From Salinicoccus carnicancri Crm (lineage in GTDB: Bacteria > Bacillota > Bacilli > Staphylococcales > Salinicoccaceae), in assembly GCF_000330705.1 (NCBI RefSeq), contig NZ_ANAM01000006.1, positions 62,001 to 126,000 of the forward strand: DNA of 64,000 nucleotides. Direction: 5' to 3'. Of the stretch, positions 40,050 to 49,071 are shown piece by piece. Within the stretch, counting starts at the first letter, position 1, and the number at the start of each line of letters is the position of its first letter. The position numbers were made by a program, and so were the translations under genes. The notes under the pieces are model-generated. The model was given only the letters and a program-made list of their open reading frames with translations, did no database searches and was not told the DNA's origin.

Positions 40050-41243
40050 TTGACATTCATTAAGGACTTCTTCAACTACGTTAAGGTGTATTCCAAATAC
40101 GTGGATTTCACCATTGTGATTACATATGTTCTGCTCAGCCTGGTCGGGCTGACGATGATATACAGCGCCAGTATGGTGGTTGCATCAAAGAGCGATATCA
40201 CCGGCGGTAATCCGAGCCATTATTATACCAGGCAGATAGTATCCATGATACTGGGTTACGGCATTGTTTTCGTCATGGCGTATTTCATGTCAGGGGAATT
40301 CCTCAGGAATAAATACTTCCAGATGCTCGCGACGGTGGCCATACTGCTTCTGCTGATCGTCACAGTCATTTTCGGTACGGAAGTGAACGGTGAGAAAAAC
40401 TGGATCCGCCTTGCCGGATTCAATTTCCAGACATCCGAGTTCTTCAAAATAGTGACGATATTGTATCTGTCATATATTTATGATCGCAAGAAAGACCGGT
40501 TGAAACGGCTGGAATGGGGGCATCTTGCTCCCGTCGGATTCATAGGCATGTGTACGATGCTCGTCATTTCCAATGACTTCGGCACGGGGCTTGTGATTGT
40601 CGGTATCATCGCGGGCATATTCATCTATTCAGGCATCCCGCTGAGATTCCTGCTGAAAGTCGGCACGGCACTGTCACTCGCCGCCGGCGCTGTTGGTGTA
40701 ATCATCTACCTGATCAAAGGGAGCATCCTGTCTCCGCACCAGTCGGCACGGATTGATACATTCCTGCACCCATTCAACGATCCGACGGGGACAGGATATC
40801 AGCTGACCAATGCACTTGTTTCCATTTCGCACGGAGGGGTTACAGGCACCGGACTCGGGAACGGCATCATGAAGCTTGGCTATCTGCCGGAACCTCACAC
40901 CGACTTCATATTCGCGGTCATCGCTGAAGAGCTCGGTCTGATCGGTGTCATTGTCATACTCGTCCTGTATCTGGTCATCGTCATAAAAGCATTGAGGTAT
41001 GCTGCGATCTCAAAAGATAAATTCTACAGTCTCGTCTGTATGGGTGTCGCAATCTACATCACCTTCCAGCTGTTTGTAAACCTCGGCGGCATTTCCAAGC
41101 TGATACCGCTGACCGGCGTACCGCTGCCGCTGCTGAGCTACGGAGGTTCTTCATTCTTGAGCATATCCATAGCCATCGGACTGCTTGTCATTTCAGCCAA
41201 GCATGTCAAAAAGGAAGAGATTGCGAAAAAAGGGAAGATATAG
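40050..41243 (+). CDS. ftsW: Peptidoglycan glycosyltransferase FtsW
   Basis: FtsW polymerises lipid II at the division septum with its partner class B PBP. The 397-residue SEDS protein has about ten membrane helices, with the family patterns GVNWIRL-like GEKNWIRLAGFNFQTSEFFK, HTDFIFAVIAEELG and PLTGVPLPLLSYGGSS. Start is TTG with GAGGGA five bases upstream. In S. aureus the same gene sits between ylaN and pycA. Only a terminator, no obvious promoter, lies in front of it. Confidence 0.93.
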   Translation: MTFIKDFFNYVKVYSKYVDFTIVITYVLLSLVGLTMIYSASMVVASKSDITGGNPSHYYTRQIVSMILGYGIVFVMAYFMSGEFLRNKYFQMLATVAILLLLIVTVIFGTEVNGEKNWIRLAGFNFQTSEFFKIVTILYLSYIYDRKKDRLKRLEWGHLAPVGFIGMCTMLVISNDFGTGLVIVGIIAGIFIYSGIPLRFLLKVGTALSLAAGAVGVIIYLIKGSILSPHQSARIDTFLHPFNDPTGTGYQLTNALVSISHGGVTGTGLGNGIMKLGYLPEPHTDFIFAVIAEELGLIGVIVILVLYLVIVIKALRYAAISKDKFYSLVCMGVAIYITFQLFVNLGGISKLIPLTGVPLPLLSYGGSSFLSISIAIGLLVISAKHVKKEEIAKKGKI

Positions 41244-41267
41244 AGTCCCGGAACAGAAGGAATATTG

Positions 41268-41297
41268 GACAGTCCACCGCAAGTGGACTGTCTTTTA
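41268..41297 (+). terminator. Terminator of ftsW
   Basis: GACAGTCCAC (41268-41277) pairs perfectly with GTGGACTGTC (41283-41292), followed by TTTTA. Confidence 0.85.
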
Positions 41298-41317
41298 TAT
41301 AGAAGGGGAGTTTTTGG

Positions 41318-42145
41318 ATGGGAATAACAGTACTCGGCAGAAAGCTGCAGATTGACGGAAACAGGGCAGCAGCAGATTATGCTGCATATGAAGATCCTGC
41401 TGCATACCATAAAGGCGGAGATGTGTGGCATTTTGTCGACCTGAAAGATGCAGCCGGGCGCATTGCCCGTATTGCTGTCATACGAAACGGGGGGCTCGAG
41501 GACGGAATGTCTGCAAAGGCTCCCCTTTCCCGGAAAATAATCAAAGATGAAGTCCGGGGTCTTCTGGATGATGAATCTCTTTTGAAAGAACGCTTCCGCA
41601 CCGCCAGGCGGACCCGCGGGCTTTTCCGAACTCTGACTGAAGTGGCGTCACAGGACAGCCGGTACGTGACGCTCAGGGAACATGTTGAAATGATGATGCA
41701 GCTTGAAGGCAAACTTGAGTCGGCACTCGTCATTCTAAAGGGGACGATGGCGGATATAGCTGAAACCGGATCATACGATGAAGAGAAGATGGAGGCTTGT
41801 CTGGATGATTATGTGCGGAACTACCTTTTCCCGCTGGAATATGAAATCCAGGTGAAAGGATATCTTTTGCAGGCGGTCTATTCTGACCTCCACGCCGATC
41901 TCGAAGCGAAAAGATTCAGGCTCGGCCGGTACAGATCAGGCAGGCTGAGGAAGCATGCGGAAATGATGGCGGGACTGGATATGAAAAACACGCCGTGGGT
42001 CACCATACTGGAAGAAAATCTGGAAAAGCCGATGGATGACAACACCGGTGATGAAAAAATGATCGCTGCTCTGAAGAGGCATCTCAAAAGACAGTCAGAA
42101 CTGAAAGCGGAGAGTATCATATACAATGAGGCCGGCTGCATCTGA
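41318..42145 (+). CDS. Unrecognised 275-residue helical protein
   Basis: No known family was recognised. The protein is soluble, without signal peptide or membrane helix, and rich in Arg, Lys, Glu and Asp. The first 60 residues contain two short beta-like segments (ITVLGRKLQID, VWHFVDLKD, IARIAVIRNGG); the rest (75-270) looks all-helical. GAAGGGGAG precedes the ATG. It lies alone between the ftsW and pycA terminators, and its own stop codon lies in the loop of a GC-rich hairpin. Base composition matches the neighbours, so there is no sign of recent transfer. Confidence 0.65.
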   Translation: MGITVLGRKLQIDGNRAAADYAAYEDPAAYHKGGDVWHFVDLKDAAGRIARIAVIRNGGLEDGMSAKAPLSRKIIKDEVRGLLDDESLLKERFRTARRTRGLFRTLTEVASQDSRYVTLREHVEMMMQLEGKLESALVILKGTMADIAETGSYDEEKMEACLDDYVRNYLFPLEYEIQVKGYLLQAVYSDLHADLEAKRFRLGRYRSGRLRKHAEMMAGLDMKNTPWVTILEENLEKPMDDNTGDEKMIAALKRHLKRQSELKAESIIYNEAGCI

Positions 42146-42155
42146 GCAGCCGGCC
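42130..42155 (+). terminator. GC-rich hairpin, probable terminator
   Basis: GGCCGGCTGC (42130-42139) pairs perfectly with GCAGCCGGCC (42146-42155); TATTATA follows, so the T tract is weak. The stop codon of the preceding gene is in the loop. Confidence 0.6.
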
Positions 42156-42195
42156 TATTATAGGATGGACGTGAATCAAGTCATGCCGGCCTTTT

Positions 42196-42209
42196 TGAAA
42201 ACGTTTACA
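42196..42209. promoter_or_regulatory. cre site (CcpA) upstream of pycA
   Basis: TGAAAACGTTTACA with T flanks is a perfect fit to WWTGNAARCGNWWWCAWW. It is centred about 75 bp before the expected pycA transcription start. Confidence 0.75.
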
Positions 42210-42241
42210 TTTGTAAAAAGTAAAAATGGTGGTGAATATTA

Positions 42242-42270
42242 TTGTATATATTCTGAATATTTATTATAAT
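42242..42270 (+). promoter_or_regulatory. Likely pycA promoter
   Basis: TTGTAT (42242-42247) and a perfect TATAAT (42265-42270) are separated by 17 bp, 27 bases before the start codon. Confidence 0.7.
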
Positions 42271-42297
42271 TAGCTATTATGTGGAAGGGGGATTAAC

Positions 42298-45200
42298 ATG
42301 AAAAAGATTAATAAGCTCATGGCGGCAAACCGTGGGGAGATAGCCATCCGGATATTCCGGGCATGTACAGAGCTCGATATCACGACGGTTGCCATCTACA
42401 GTAATGAAGATAAAGGGGCATTACATAGATACAAGGCGGATGAAGCGTATCTGGTCGGGGAGGACCTCTCTCCAACTGAAAGCTACCTCAATATTGAAGC
42501 CATCATCAAGGTCGCAAAAGATGCCGGTGTGGATGCAATCCATCCGGGTTATGGCTTTTTAAGTGAAAACAAGGAGTTTGCAAAGCGGTGTGAAGAGGAG
42601 GGTATCATCTTCGTCGGACCGGAACTCCGTCATCTGGATATGTTCGGTGACAAGGTCAAAGCGCGTGAGACGGCACTGGCTACAGGTCTTCCGGTCATCC
42701 CGGGTACGGACAGTGCAGTCCAATCCTATGAAGAAGTCGAGACATTCATCGAGGAGCATGGCTATCCGATCATCATCAAGGCGATTTCAGGCGGCGGTGG
42801 AAAAGGCATGCGCATCGTAACAGAAGATGACAATCTGAAAGACAGCTACGAGCGTGCCAAAAGTGAAGCCGACAAGTCGTTCGGGAACAGCGATGTCTAT
42901 CTGGAGAAATACATCGACCGTCCGAAGCATATCGAAGTGCAGATCCTTGGCGACAATGAAGGGAATGTTGTCCATCTGTATGAACGCGACTGTTCAGTGC
43001 AGCGCCGCCACCAGAAAGTCGTAGAAGTGGCACCGTCGGTCGGACTGACAAAGACAATGCGCGAGAAAATATGTGAGGCGGCCAAAGACATGTCCCAAAA
43101 GGTCGGATATGTGAACGCCGGTACTGTAGAATTCCTAGTGTCGGGTGATGAGTTCTATTTCATCGAAGTGAACCCAAGGGTACAGGTTGAGCACACGATC
43201 ACCGAGATGGTGACAGGTGTCGATATCGTGCGGACGCAGATTCAGATTGCCGATGGCAACAGCCTGTTTGGCGGTGTCATCAATATGCCTGCACAGGAAG
43301 ATATCCCTCTGATGGGATATGCGGTCCAGTGCCGTATTACGACTGAGGATCCTCTCAACGACTTCATGCCGGATACGGGTGAAATCATGGCGTACCGTTC
43401 CGCAGGCGGCTTCGGTGTGCGTGTCGATGCAGGTGATGGATTCCAGGGTGCGGTCATTTCACCTTACTATGACTCACTGCTTGTAAAACTGTCGACCCAC
43501 GGCCTCACATACAAGGATGCGAATGATAAGATGGCGCGGAGCCTCAAGGAGATGCGTATACGCGGCATCAAGACGAACCTGCAGTTCCTGACAAATGTCA
43601 TCGGCGATGAAAGTTTCCGTAAAGGTGACTATTCCACAAAGTTCATCGATACGACACCGTCCCTTTTCGTGTTTGAAAAGCCGAAGGACAGGGGTACGAA
43701 GACACTGGAGTATATATCAACGATCACAGTGAACGGATTCCCCGGGGTCGATAAACGCGACAAGCCGGTGTTTGAAAAACCGAGAATTCCGGATTTCAAG
43801 CCTGAAGTACAGGATGGCACAAAGCAGATTCTCGACAAGGAAGGACCAAAAGGGCTTGCGAAGTGGCTGAAGGAGCAGGATGATGCGCTGATCACGGATA
43901 CGACGATGCGTGATGCCCATCAGTCCCTGCTGACGACCCGCATGCGCACATATGACATGAAAAAGATTGCACCGTATACCGCACATGATCTGAAAGATGC
44001 CTTCTCACTTGAGATGTGGGGGGGAGCGACATTCGATGTTGCGTACAATTTCCTTAAAGAAGATCCATGGAGACGCCTGGAAACACTCCGGAAGGAAATT
44101 CCGAATGTACTGTTCCAGATGCTGCTCCGCGCTTCAAATGCAGTGGGCTACAAAAATTATCCGGATAATGTGGTCGAGAAATTCGTGAAGGAAAGTGCCG
44201 CATCAGGCATCGATGTGTTCCGGATATTCGATTCACTGAACTGGCTTGAGGCGATGAAGCATCCAATCGAAGCGGTGCTGAAAACAGGCAAGGTGGCAGA
44301 GGGTGCCATCTGTTATACAGGGGATATTCTGGATCCCGGACGCTCAGACATCTATACGCTTGATTACTATAAAAACATGGCGAAGGAATTGGAGGCACAG
44401 GGTGTCCACATCCTTGCCATCAAAGATATGGCGGGGCTGCTCAAACCTGAAGCTGCATACGAACTGGTCGGTGAGCTGAAGGCAACCGTCGATATCCCGA
44501 TCCATCTGCATTCACACGATACGAGCGGCAACGGCATCATGATGTACTCCAAGGCGATCGAAGCCGGAGTGGACGTCGTGGATACGGCTCTTGGTGCGCT
44601 GAGCGGCCTGACCTCCCAGCCGAGTGCGAACAGCCTGTATTACGCCCAGTCCGGCAACGGCAGACAGATACGGGCTGACATTGAAGGACTGGAGAGGCTC
44701 AGTGAGTACTGGGAGGATGTCAGGAAGTACTATACCGATTTTGAAAGCGACATAAAGAGTCCGCATACTGAGATCTACAAGCATGAGATGCCGGGCGGCC
44801 AGTACTCCAACCTTCTCAGCCAGGCGAAATCCATGGGCCTCGGAGACCGTTACGGTGAAGTGAAGAAGATGTATCAGAGAGTCAATATGATGTTTGGCGA
44901 CATAGTCAAAGTGACACCTTCATCCAAAGTGGTCGGTGATATGGCACTGTTCATGGTACAAAACGACCTGGATGAAGAAAGTGTCATCTCACGCGGTCCG
45001 CATCTTGATTTCCCGGATTCCGTGGTCAGCTTCTTCAAAGGTGAGATCGGCAGACCGGTCACAGGGTTCGATGAAGAACTCCAGAAAACGGTGCTGAAAG
45101 GGACGGAACCATTGGCAGAACGTGCCGGTAAAGTGCTGGAACCTGTGGATTTCCTTGAACTCAAGGAAGAGATGTCCCAATTCTGTGAGCATGATATCAC

Positions 45201-45732
45201 GGATAAGGATCTGCTCTCATACGCGCTCTATCCGAAAGTATACAGGGAATTCCTGGCGACAAACCAGAGGTACGGTAACGTGGAAGTTCTTGATACACCG
45301 ACGTTCCTGTTCGGCATGCGGAAGAATGAAATACTTGAGATCGAGATTGACAAAGGCAAGACACTCATCGTGAATCTCCTTTCAATCGGACATGTTCACG
45401 AGGACGGCTACCGCTGGATGTACTTCGAACTCAACGGGTTCCCAAGAAAAGTATATATCAAGGATGAAAATGTCGAGTCCAAAGTGGCAAAACTGAAAAA
45501 GGCGGACCCGACCGACGTCGGCCATATCGGTGCCCAGATGCCGGGTACGGTCAGTGCAATCAAATTCAAGGCAGGAGAGGAATTCAAGAAAGGGGATATC
45601 ATCATCATCACGGAGGCGATGAAGATGGAGAACTCCGTCAAAGCACCATTTGACGGCAAGGTGAGCGAAGTGTTCATTGAAGCCGGGGATGCTGTTGAAT
45701 CCATGGATCTGATGATGACTGTTGAAAAATAG
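42298..45732 (+). CDS. pycA: Pyruvate carboxylase
   Basis: PycA makes oxaloacetate from pyruvate, bicarbonate and ATP to refill the TCA cycle. The 1144-residue polypeptide has all domains in order: biotin carboxylase with KAISGGGGKGMR and the EKYIDRPKHIEVQ segment (1 to about 450), carboxyltransferase with DTTMRDAHQSLLTTRMR and IHLHSHDTSGNG (about 530-1000), and the biotin carrier with biotinylated Lys1109 in EAMKMENS. AAGGGGG precedes the ATG. In this phylum c-di-AMP inhibits some homologues; that is not visible here. Confidence 0.97.
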   Translation: MKKINKLMAANRGEIAIRIFRACTELDITTVAIYSNEDKGALHRYKADEAYLVGEDLSPTESYLNIEAIIKVAKDAGVDAIHPGYGFLSENKEFAKRCEEEGIIFVGPELRHLDMFGDKVKARETALATGLPVIPGTDSAVQSYEEVETFIEEHGYPIIIKAISGGGGKGMRIVTEDDNLKDSYERAKSEADKSFGNSDVYLEKYIDRPKHIEVQILGDNEGNVVHLYERDCSVQRRHQKVVEVAPSVGLTKTMREKICEAAKDMSQKVGYVNAGTVEFLVSGDEFYFIEVNPRVQVEHTITEMVTGVDIVRTQIQIADGNSLFGGVINMPAQEDIPLMGYAVQCRITTEDPLNDFMPDTGEIMAYRSAGGFGVRVDAGDGFQGAVISPYYDSLLVKLSTHGLTYKDANDKMARSLKEMRIRGIKTNLQFLTNVIGDESFRKGDYSTKFIDTTPSLFVFEKPKDRGTKTLEYISTITVNGFPGVDKRDKPVFEKPRIPDFKPEVQDGTKQILDKEGPKGLAKWLKEQDDALITDTTMRDAHQSLLTTRMRTYDMKKIAPYTAHDLKDAFSLEMWGGATFDVAYNFLKEDPWRRLETLRKEIPNVLFQMLLRASNAVGYKNYPDNVVEKFVKESAASGIDVFRIFDSLNWLEAMKHPIEAVLKTGKVAEGAICYTGDILDPGRSDIYTLDYYKNMAKELEAQGVHILAIKDMAGLLKPEAAYELVGELKATVDIPIHLHSHDTSGNGIMMYSKAIEAGVDVVDTALGALSGLTSQPSANSLYYAQSGNGRQIRADIEGLERLSEYWEDVRKYYTDFESDIKSPHTEIYKHEMPGGQYSNLLSQAKSMGLGDRYGEVKKMYQRVNMMFGDIVKVTPSSKVVGDMALFMVQNDLDEESVISRGPHLDFPDSVVSFFKGEIGRPVTGFDEELQKTVLKGTEPLAERAGKVLEPVDFLELKEEMSQFCEHDITDKDLLSYALYPKVYREFLATNQRYGNVEVLDTPTFLFGMRKNEILEIEIDKGKTLIVNLLSIGHVHEDGYRWMYFELNGFPRKVYIKDENVESKVAKLKKADPTDVGHIGAQMPGTVSAIKFKAGEEFKKGDIIIITEAMKMENSVKAPFDGKVSEVFIEAGDAVESMDLMMTVEK

Positions 45733-45735
45733 ATG

Positions 45736-45767
45736 TAAAAAAGCGATCCCGCGGGATCGCTTTTTTT
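45736..45767. terminator. Bidirectional terminator between pycA and ctaA
   Basis: AGCGATCCCG-CGGGATCGCT is a perfect palindrome flanked by A and T runs, so it can serve both convergent genes. Confidence 0.9.
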
Positions 45768-45771
45768 GAGT

Positions 45772-46665
45772 CTACTTTGCCCTTGAAAGCAGCATGATGA
45801 AGTAGCACAGCAGTCCGAAAAGAAGGGTGATGAACAATGCGTGCAGCAGTGCTATGAATATGTTCACCAGTGTGAACACACTGAGCATCCCTGTTGTCGC
45901 CTGCAGCAGCACGAGGATGAAGGCCAGGATCCATCCGTTCCTGATTACCCTGTATCTGCTGTAATGTCTTATCGCATGCAGCATTATGATGAAAATCCAT
46001 ATGACTACTATACCTGCAAGGGCACGGTGGCCCATCTGCACCCACTGGTAGAAGTCCATCGCCCAGAACTGTCCGGGCTGACAGTGCGGCCAGCTCAGAC
46101 AGGCGAGTGAAGATTCGGTATGTCTGACGAGGGCTCCGCTGTAGACCACCAGATATATATATATCGTCAGGAAGATCGTGTTGTACCTGAGGAACGGACC
46201 GAAAGCCATGATTTCTGCTTCAAATTTGGTATCAACTTCAAAGATGAGCAGCGTAAGCAGCAGTACCGCGGCGAAGCTGATGAGTGATATTCCGAAATGT
46301 GCTGCGAGAATGAAATCATTTTGTCCCCACATTACTGCTGCAGCACCAATCAGAGCCTGTGCCAGGATGAAGCCGATGCTGAGTGCGACGAGGAATTTCG
46401 TCTCTCTCTTATGCGGGATGACTTTCAGAACCATGTAGCTCAGCACCCCGACCAGTATTATTGCGATGCCTGATACACCTCTGTGGGCAAGTTCGATGAT
46501 GGTTTCAATCGGCCAGTCGGTCGGTATGAGCTTTCCGTGGCACAGGGGCCAGGATTGACCGCATCCTTCGGCTGACCCCGTCTTGGTGACAAGGGCGCCT
46601 CCGATTTGAACAAAGACCATCATGAGCGTTGTTACCGCAGCCACAATTTTCAAGTTTTTATACAA
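45772..46665 (-). CDS. ctaA: Heme A synthase
   Basis: CtaA oxidises the C8 methyl of heme O to make heme A for aa3-type oxidases. The 297-residue membrane protein has eight helices with the conserved heme-ligand histidines in ELAHRGVSG, AAHFGIS, MGHRALAG and LLHALFI, and the cysteine pairs EGCGQSWPLC and LACLSWPHC. The TTG at 46665 is chosen because GAGGTG lies six bases upstream on the minus strand. It is divergent from ctaB, as in Bacillus and Staphylococcus. Confidence 0.94.
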   Translation of the reverse strand: MYKNLKIVAAVTTLMMVFVQIGGALVTKTGSAEGCGQSWPLCHGKLIPTDWPIETIIELAHRGVSGIAIILVGVLSYMVLKVIPHKRETKFLVALSIGFILAQALIGAAAVMWGQNDFILAAHFGISLISFAAVLLLTLLIFEVDTKFEAEIMAFGPFLRYNTIFLTIYIYLVVYSGALVRHTESSLACLSWPHCQPGQFWAMDFYQWVQMGHRALAGIVVIWIFIIMLHAIRHYSRYRVIRNGWILAFILVLLQATTGMLSVFTLVNIFIALLHALFITLLFGLLCYFIMLLSRAK

Positions 46666-46712
46666 TGGTAACACCTCAATAATTCAAATGCTTTTTGTGG
46701 TATCAGAATTAC

Positions 46713-46741
46713 AATATATATGAAAGAACCCGTCAGAGCAA
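46713..46741 (-). promoter_or_regulatory. Likely ctaA promoter (minus strand)
   Basis: On the minus strand TTGCTC (46741-46736) and TATATT (46718-46713) are 17 bp apart, about 48 bases before the ctaA start codon. The rest of the 309-base ctaA-ctaB interval holds the direct repeat at 46856-46874 and a probable ctaB -10 TGTATAGT at 46903-46910; no further gene is seen. Confidence 0.55.
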
Positions 46742-46855
46742 ATGTTAATCTTCTGAAATGCCCTTAACAATTCTGGAATATATGGTAAAATCGATATGTA
46801 CAGAAGCTCTCTAACAAGTATAAAACAGATTGGCGTTTTCCATGTGGCACATTCA

Positions 46856-46874
46856 TGAACAATTTTTGAACAAT
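46856..46874. promoter_or_regulatory. 11-bp-spaced direct repeat upstream of ctaB
   Basis: TGAACAAT occurs at 46856-46863 and 46867-46874, an exact 11-bp period typical of OmpR/PhoB-family response-regulator sites. It lies about 50 bp upstream of the expected ctaB transcription start. In relatives ResD (B. subtilis) or SrrA (S. aureus) controls this intergenic region. Confidence 0.45.
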
Positions 46875-46974
46875 ATAAAATGTAACGAATTTATTTCAGA
46901 AATGTATAGTAAATGTGACCTTTTTAATTTATTATTAAATATAAATGTGTTTATTGGCGAAAGGAGGCGTATGG

Positions 46975-47895
46975 ATGCAAAGTGATGTATATGGAAATGA
47001 TGTGCATCATGTCGACAAGGAAATAACTTTCAAAGCTGTAAAGACCTTGGTAAAGGAAGGGATCATAAAAGCGAACCTGGTGCCCGCTTTTGCTGCCGGT
47101 TTCCTGGCGGTGATGTATTACGGACAGTCTTTCTTCGCAAATATTCCCATCCTTCTGCTCATGATTCTCGCAACTGCACTGGTCATCGGCGGCGTTGCCG
47201 CACTCAATAATTTCTATGACCGTGATATCGATTCAGTAATGGAATCGAAGCTCGACAGACCGAGTGTCGACGGCACTTTCAGTGTCGGACAGATACTGAA
47301 AACCGGTTTTTCGATGCTGATTGCGGGTGAGATCATTTTGTTCATGATCAATCCGACAGCTGGAACGCTTGGACTGATTGCCGCTTTTGGATATGCAGTC
47401 GTCTACTCGATCTTTGCAAAAAGGCATCTGCTGTCCAATACAGTAATCGGTGCGATTCCCGGAGCGATGCCGCCTTTGATCGGCTGGGCCGTAATCGACC
47501 CGGGCCTGCACATGCTTGCCTGGGCGATGTTCATTGTAATGTTCATATGGCAGCCGCCGCATTTTTATGCGCTGGCCATCAGACGGAGTGATGAATACAG
47601 CGAGGCTGGCGTACCAATGCTTCCTTCCGTAAAAGGAAATCACCGAACACGGGTATCCATCATATCCTGGGTGGCACTTCTTTTGTTCACACCGCTGCTC
47701 ATGATGGAACTCGGCTTGTGGTTTGCCGGGCTTGCCACGCTGCTGAATGCCGCCTGGCTCCTTGTTGCTCTCAACAGGTTCCGCCGCATTGAAGACTATA
47801 ACCGCTATGCCGGTCGGGTATTTGTCTTCTCATTGAACTACATTATCATTTTCTTTGTAATGATCATCATTGCCGGCCTATTATTTAATTTCTAA
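46975..47895 (+). CDS. ctaB: Heme O synthase (protoheme IX farnesyltransferase)
   Basis: CtaB adds a farnesyl group to heme B, giving heme O. The 306-residue membrane protein belongs to the UbiA family; the prenyl-diphosphate and Mg2+ motif appears as NNFYDRDIDSVME, with the conserved WQPPHFYALAI loop and GNHRTR. The ATG at 46975 has AAAGGAGG upstream; an ATG at 46971 is in another frame and stops after four codons. It is followed by ctaCDEF, probably in one operon. Confidence 0.93.
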   Translation: MQSDVYGNDVHHVDKEITFKAVKTLVKEGIIKANLVPAFAAGFLAVMYYGQSFFANIPILLLMILATALVIGGVAALNNFYDRDIDSVMESKLDRPSVDGTFSVGQILKTGFSMLIAGEIILFMINPTAGTLGLIAAFGYAVVYSIFAKRHLLSNTVIGAIPGAMPPLIGWAVIDPGLHMLAWAMFIVMFIWQPPHFYALAIRRSDEYSEAGVPMLPSVKGNHRTRVSIISWVALLLFTPLLMMELGLWFAGLATLLNAAWLLVALNRFRRIEDYNRYAGRVFVFSLNYIIIFFVMIIIAGLLFNF

Positions 47896-47923
47896 AGCTT
47901 AGTATGAAAGAGGGGCTATTTAC

Positions 47924-49069
47924 ATGAAAAATCGTTGGATGAATGCCAAATGGATAGGTCTTTTATCTGTCCTAATGGTGTTTCTGTCGGGTTGTGGTAA
48001 GAATCATCTTAGTACACTGAAGCCTGCTGGTGAGGTTGGGCAGGAACAGTTTAACCTGATGCTTCTGTCAATCATCATCATGATCCTGGTAATCCTGGTT
48101 GTTGTTGTACTCTTTACATTTGCACTGACAAAGAGCCGCAGAAGCAAAGTCGGTGAGGAGTTTGAACCGAAGGATATTGCCGGAAACCACACGCTGGAAG
48201 TAATCTGGACAAGTATCCCTATACTGCTGCTCATCATTCTTGCCATACCTACTATCTACTTTACGTTCAAACAGGCAGATACACAGGCCATGGAAACCGA
48301 AGATGGCGAATTGAACGGGGAAGAAGTTATCGTCAACGTAACAGCGCATCAGTACTGGTGGGAATTCGAGTATCCGAACCAGGAAGTGGTCACTTCCCAG
48401 GAACTTGTAGTACCGACTGATACGAAAGTATACTTCAACCTTCAGGGTGCGGATGTGAAACACTCATTCTGGGTGCCTGCCGCCGGAGGTAAGATGGATA
48501 CGAACATAGACGGAATTAACAGTTTTTACTTAGTCTTTGACGATGACAAGGCGCAGGATTCCAACCGTCTCTTCTACGGTAAATGTGCGGAACTGTGCGG
48601 ACCTTCACACGCATTGATGGATTTCAAGGTCGAAGCGCTTCCTCAGGAAGAATATGAACAGTGGCTTGCCGACATGCAGGCTGTTGAAGAACCTGCACAG
48701 GCATCAACCGAAGACGCAGCCGAAGGACAGGAAATCTTCAATAACTCATGTATCGGATGTCACGCTGTAACACCTCAGGGTGCCGGCGCACAAGGGCCGA
48801 ACCTTGCAAACTTCGGTGACCGGGATCTCATAGCAGGCTATCTTGAACACGACAAGGAGAACCTGGTGGACTGGATCTCCGATCCTGAAAGCCTGAAACC
48901 GGGCAACAAGATGACAGGTGCATATGACCTGTCCGAAGAAGAGATAGATAAAGTCGCTGAATATCTGATGGAACTGAATGTTGAGGAAGGTTCCGGAGAT
49001 GTCAGTACGTTAAAAGAAAATGCTGAAGAATCTTCAGAGGAAGAGTCATCAGAAGAGGGGGGTAACTGA
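47924..49069 (+). CDS. ctaC: Cytochrome c oxidase subunit II with fused cytochrome c (caa3 type)
   Basis: This subunit accepts electrons from cytochrome c. The 381-residue lipoprotein has a signal ending in the lipobox LSGC (Cys24), two membrane helices (about 45-68, 92-112), and an extracellular CuA domain with CAELCGPSHALM. A C-terminal cytochrome c domain has CIGCH (276-280) and Met330 as probable heme ligand. The tail is Ser/Glu-rich. The fused heme domain marks a caa3 oxidase rather than a quinol oxidase. GAAAGAGG precedes the ATG. Confidence 0.95.
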   Translation: MKNRWMNAKWIGLLSVLMVFLSGCGKNHLSTLKPAGEVGQEQFNLMLLSIIIMILVILVVVVLFTFALTKSRRSKVGEEFEPKDIAGNHTLEVIWTSIPILLLIILAIPTIYFTFKQADTQAMETEDGELNGEEVIVNVTAHQYWWEFEYPNQEVVTSQELVVPTDTKVYFNLQGADVKHSFWVPAAGGKMDTNIDGINSFYLVFDDDKAQDSNRLFYGKCAELCGPSHALMDFKVEALPQEEYEQWLADMQAVEEPAQASTEDAAEGQEIFNNSCIGCHAVTPQGAGAQGPNLANFGDRDLIAGYLEHDKENLVDWISDPESLKPGNKMTGAYDLSEEEIDKVAEYLMELNVEEGSGDVSTLKENAEESSEEESSEEGGN

Positions 49070-49071
49070 TA

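Noticed and set aside
46747-46761. CodY-like sequence AATCTTCTGAAATGC upstream of ctaA
   Set aside because: Four mismatches to the 15-base CodY consensus and no reason for CodY control of ctaA; not stronger than chance.
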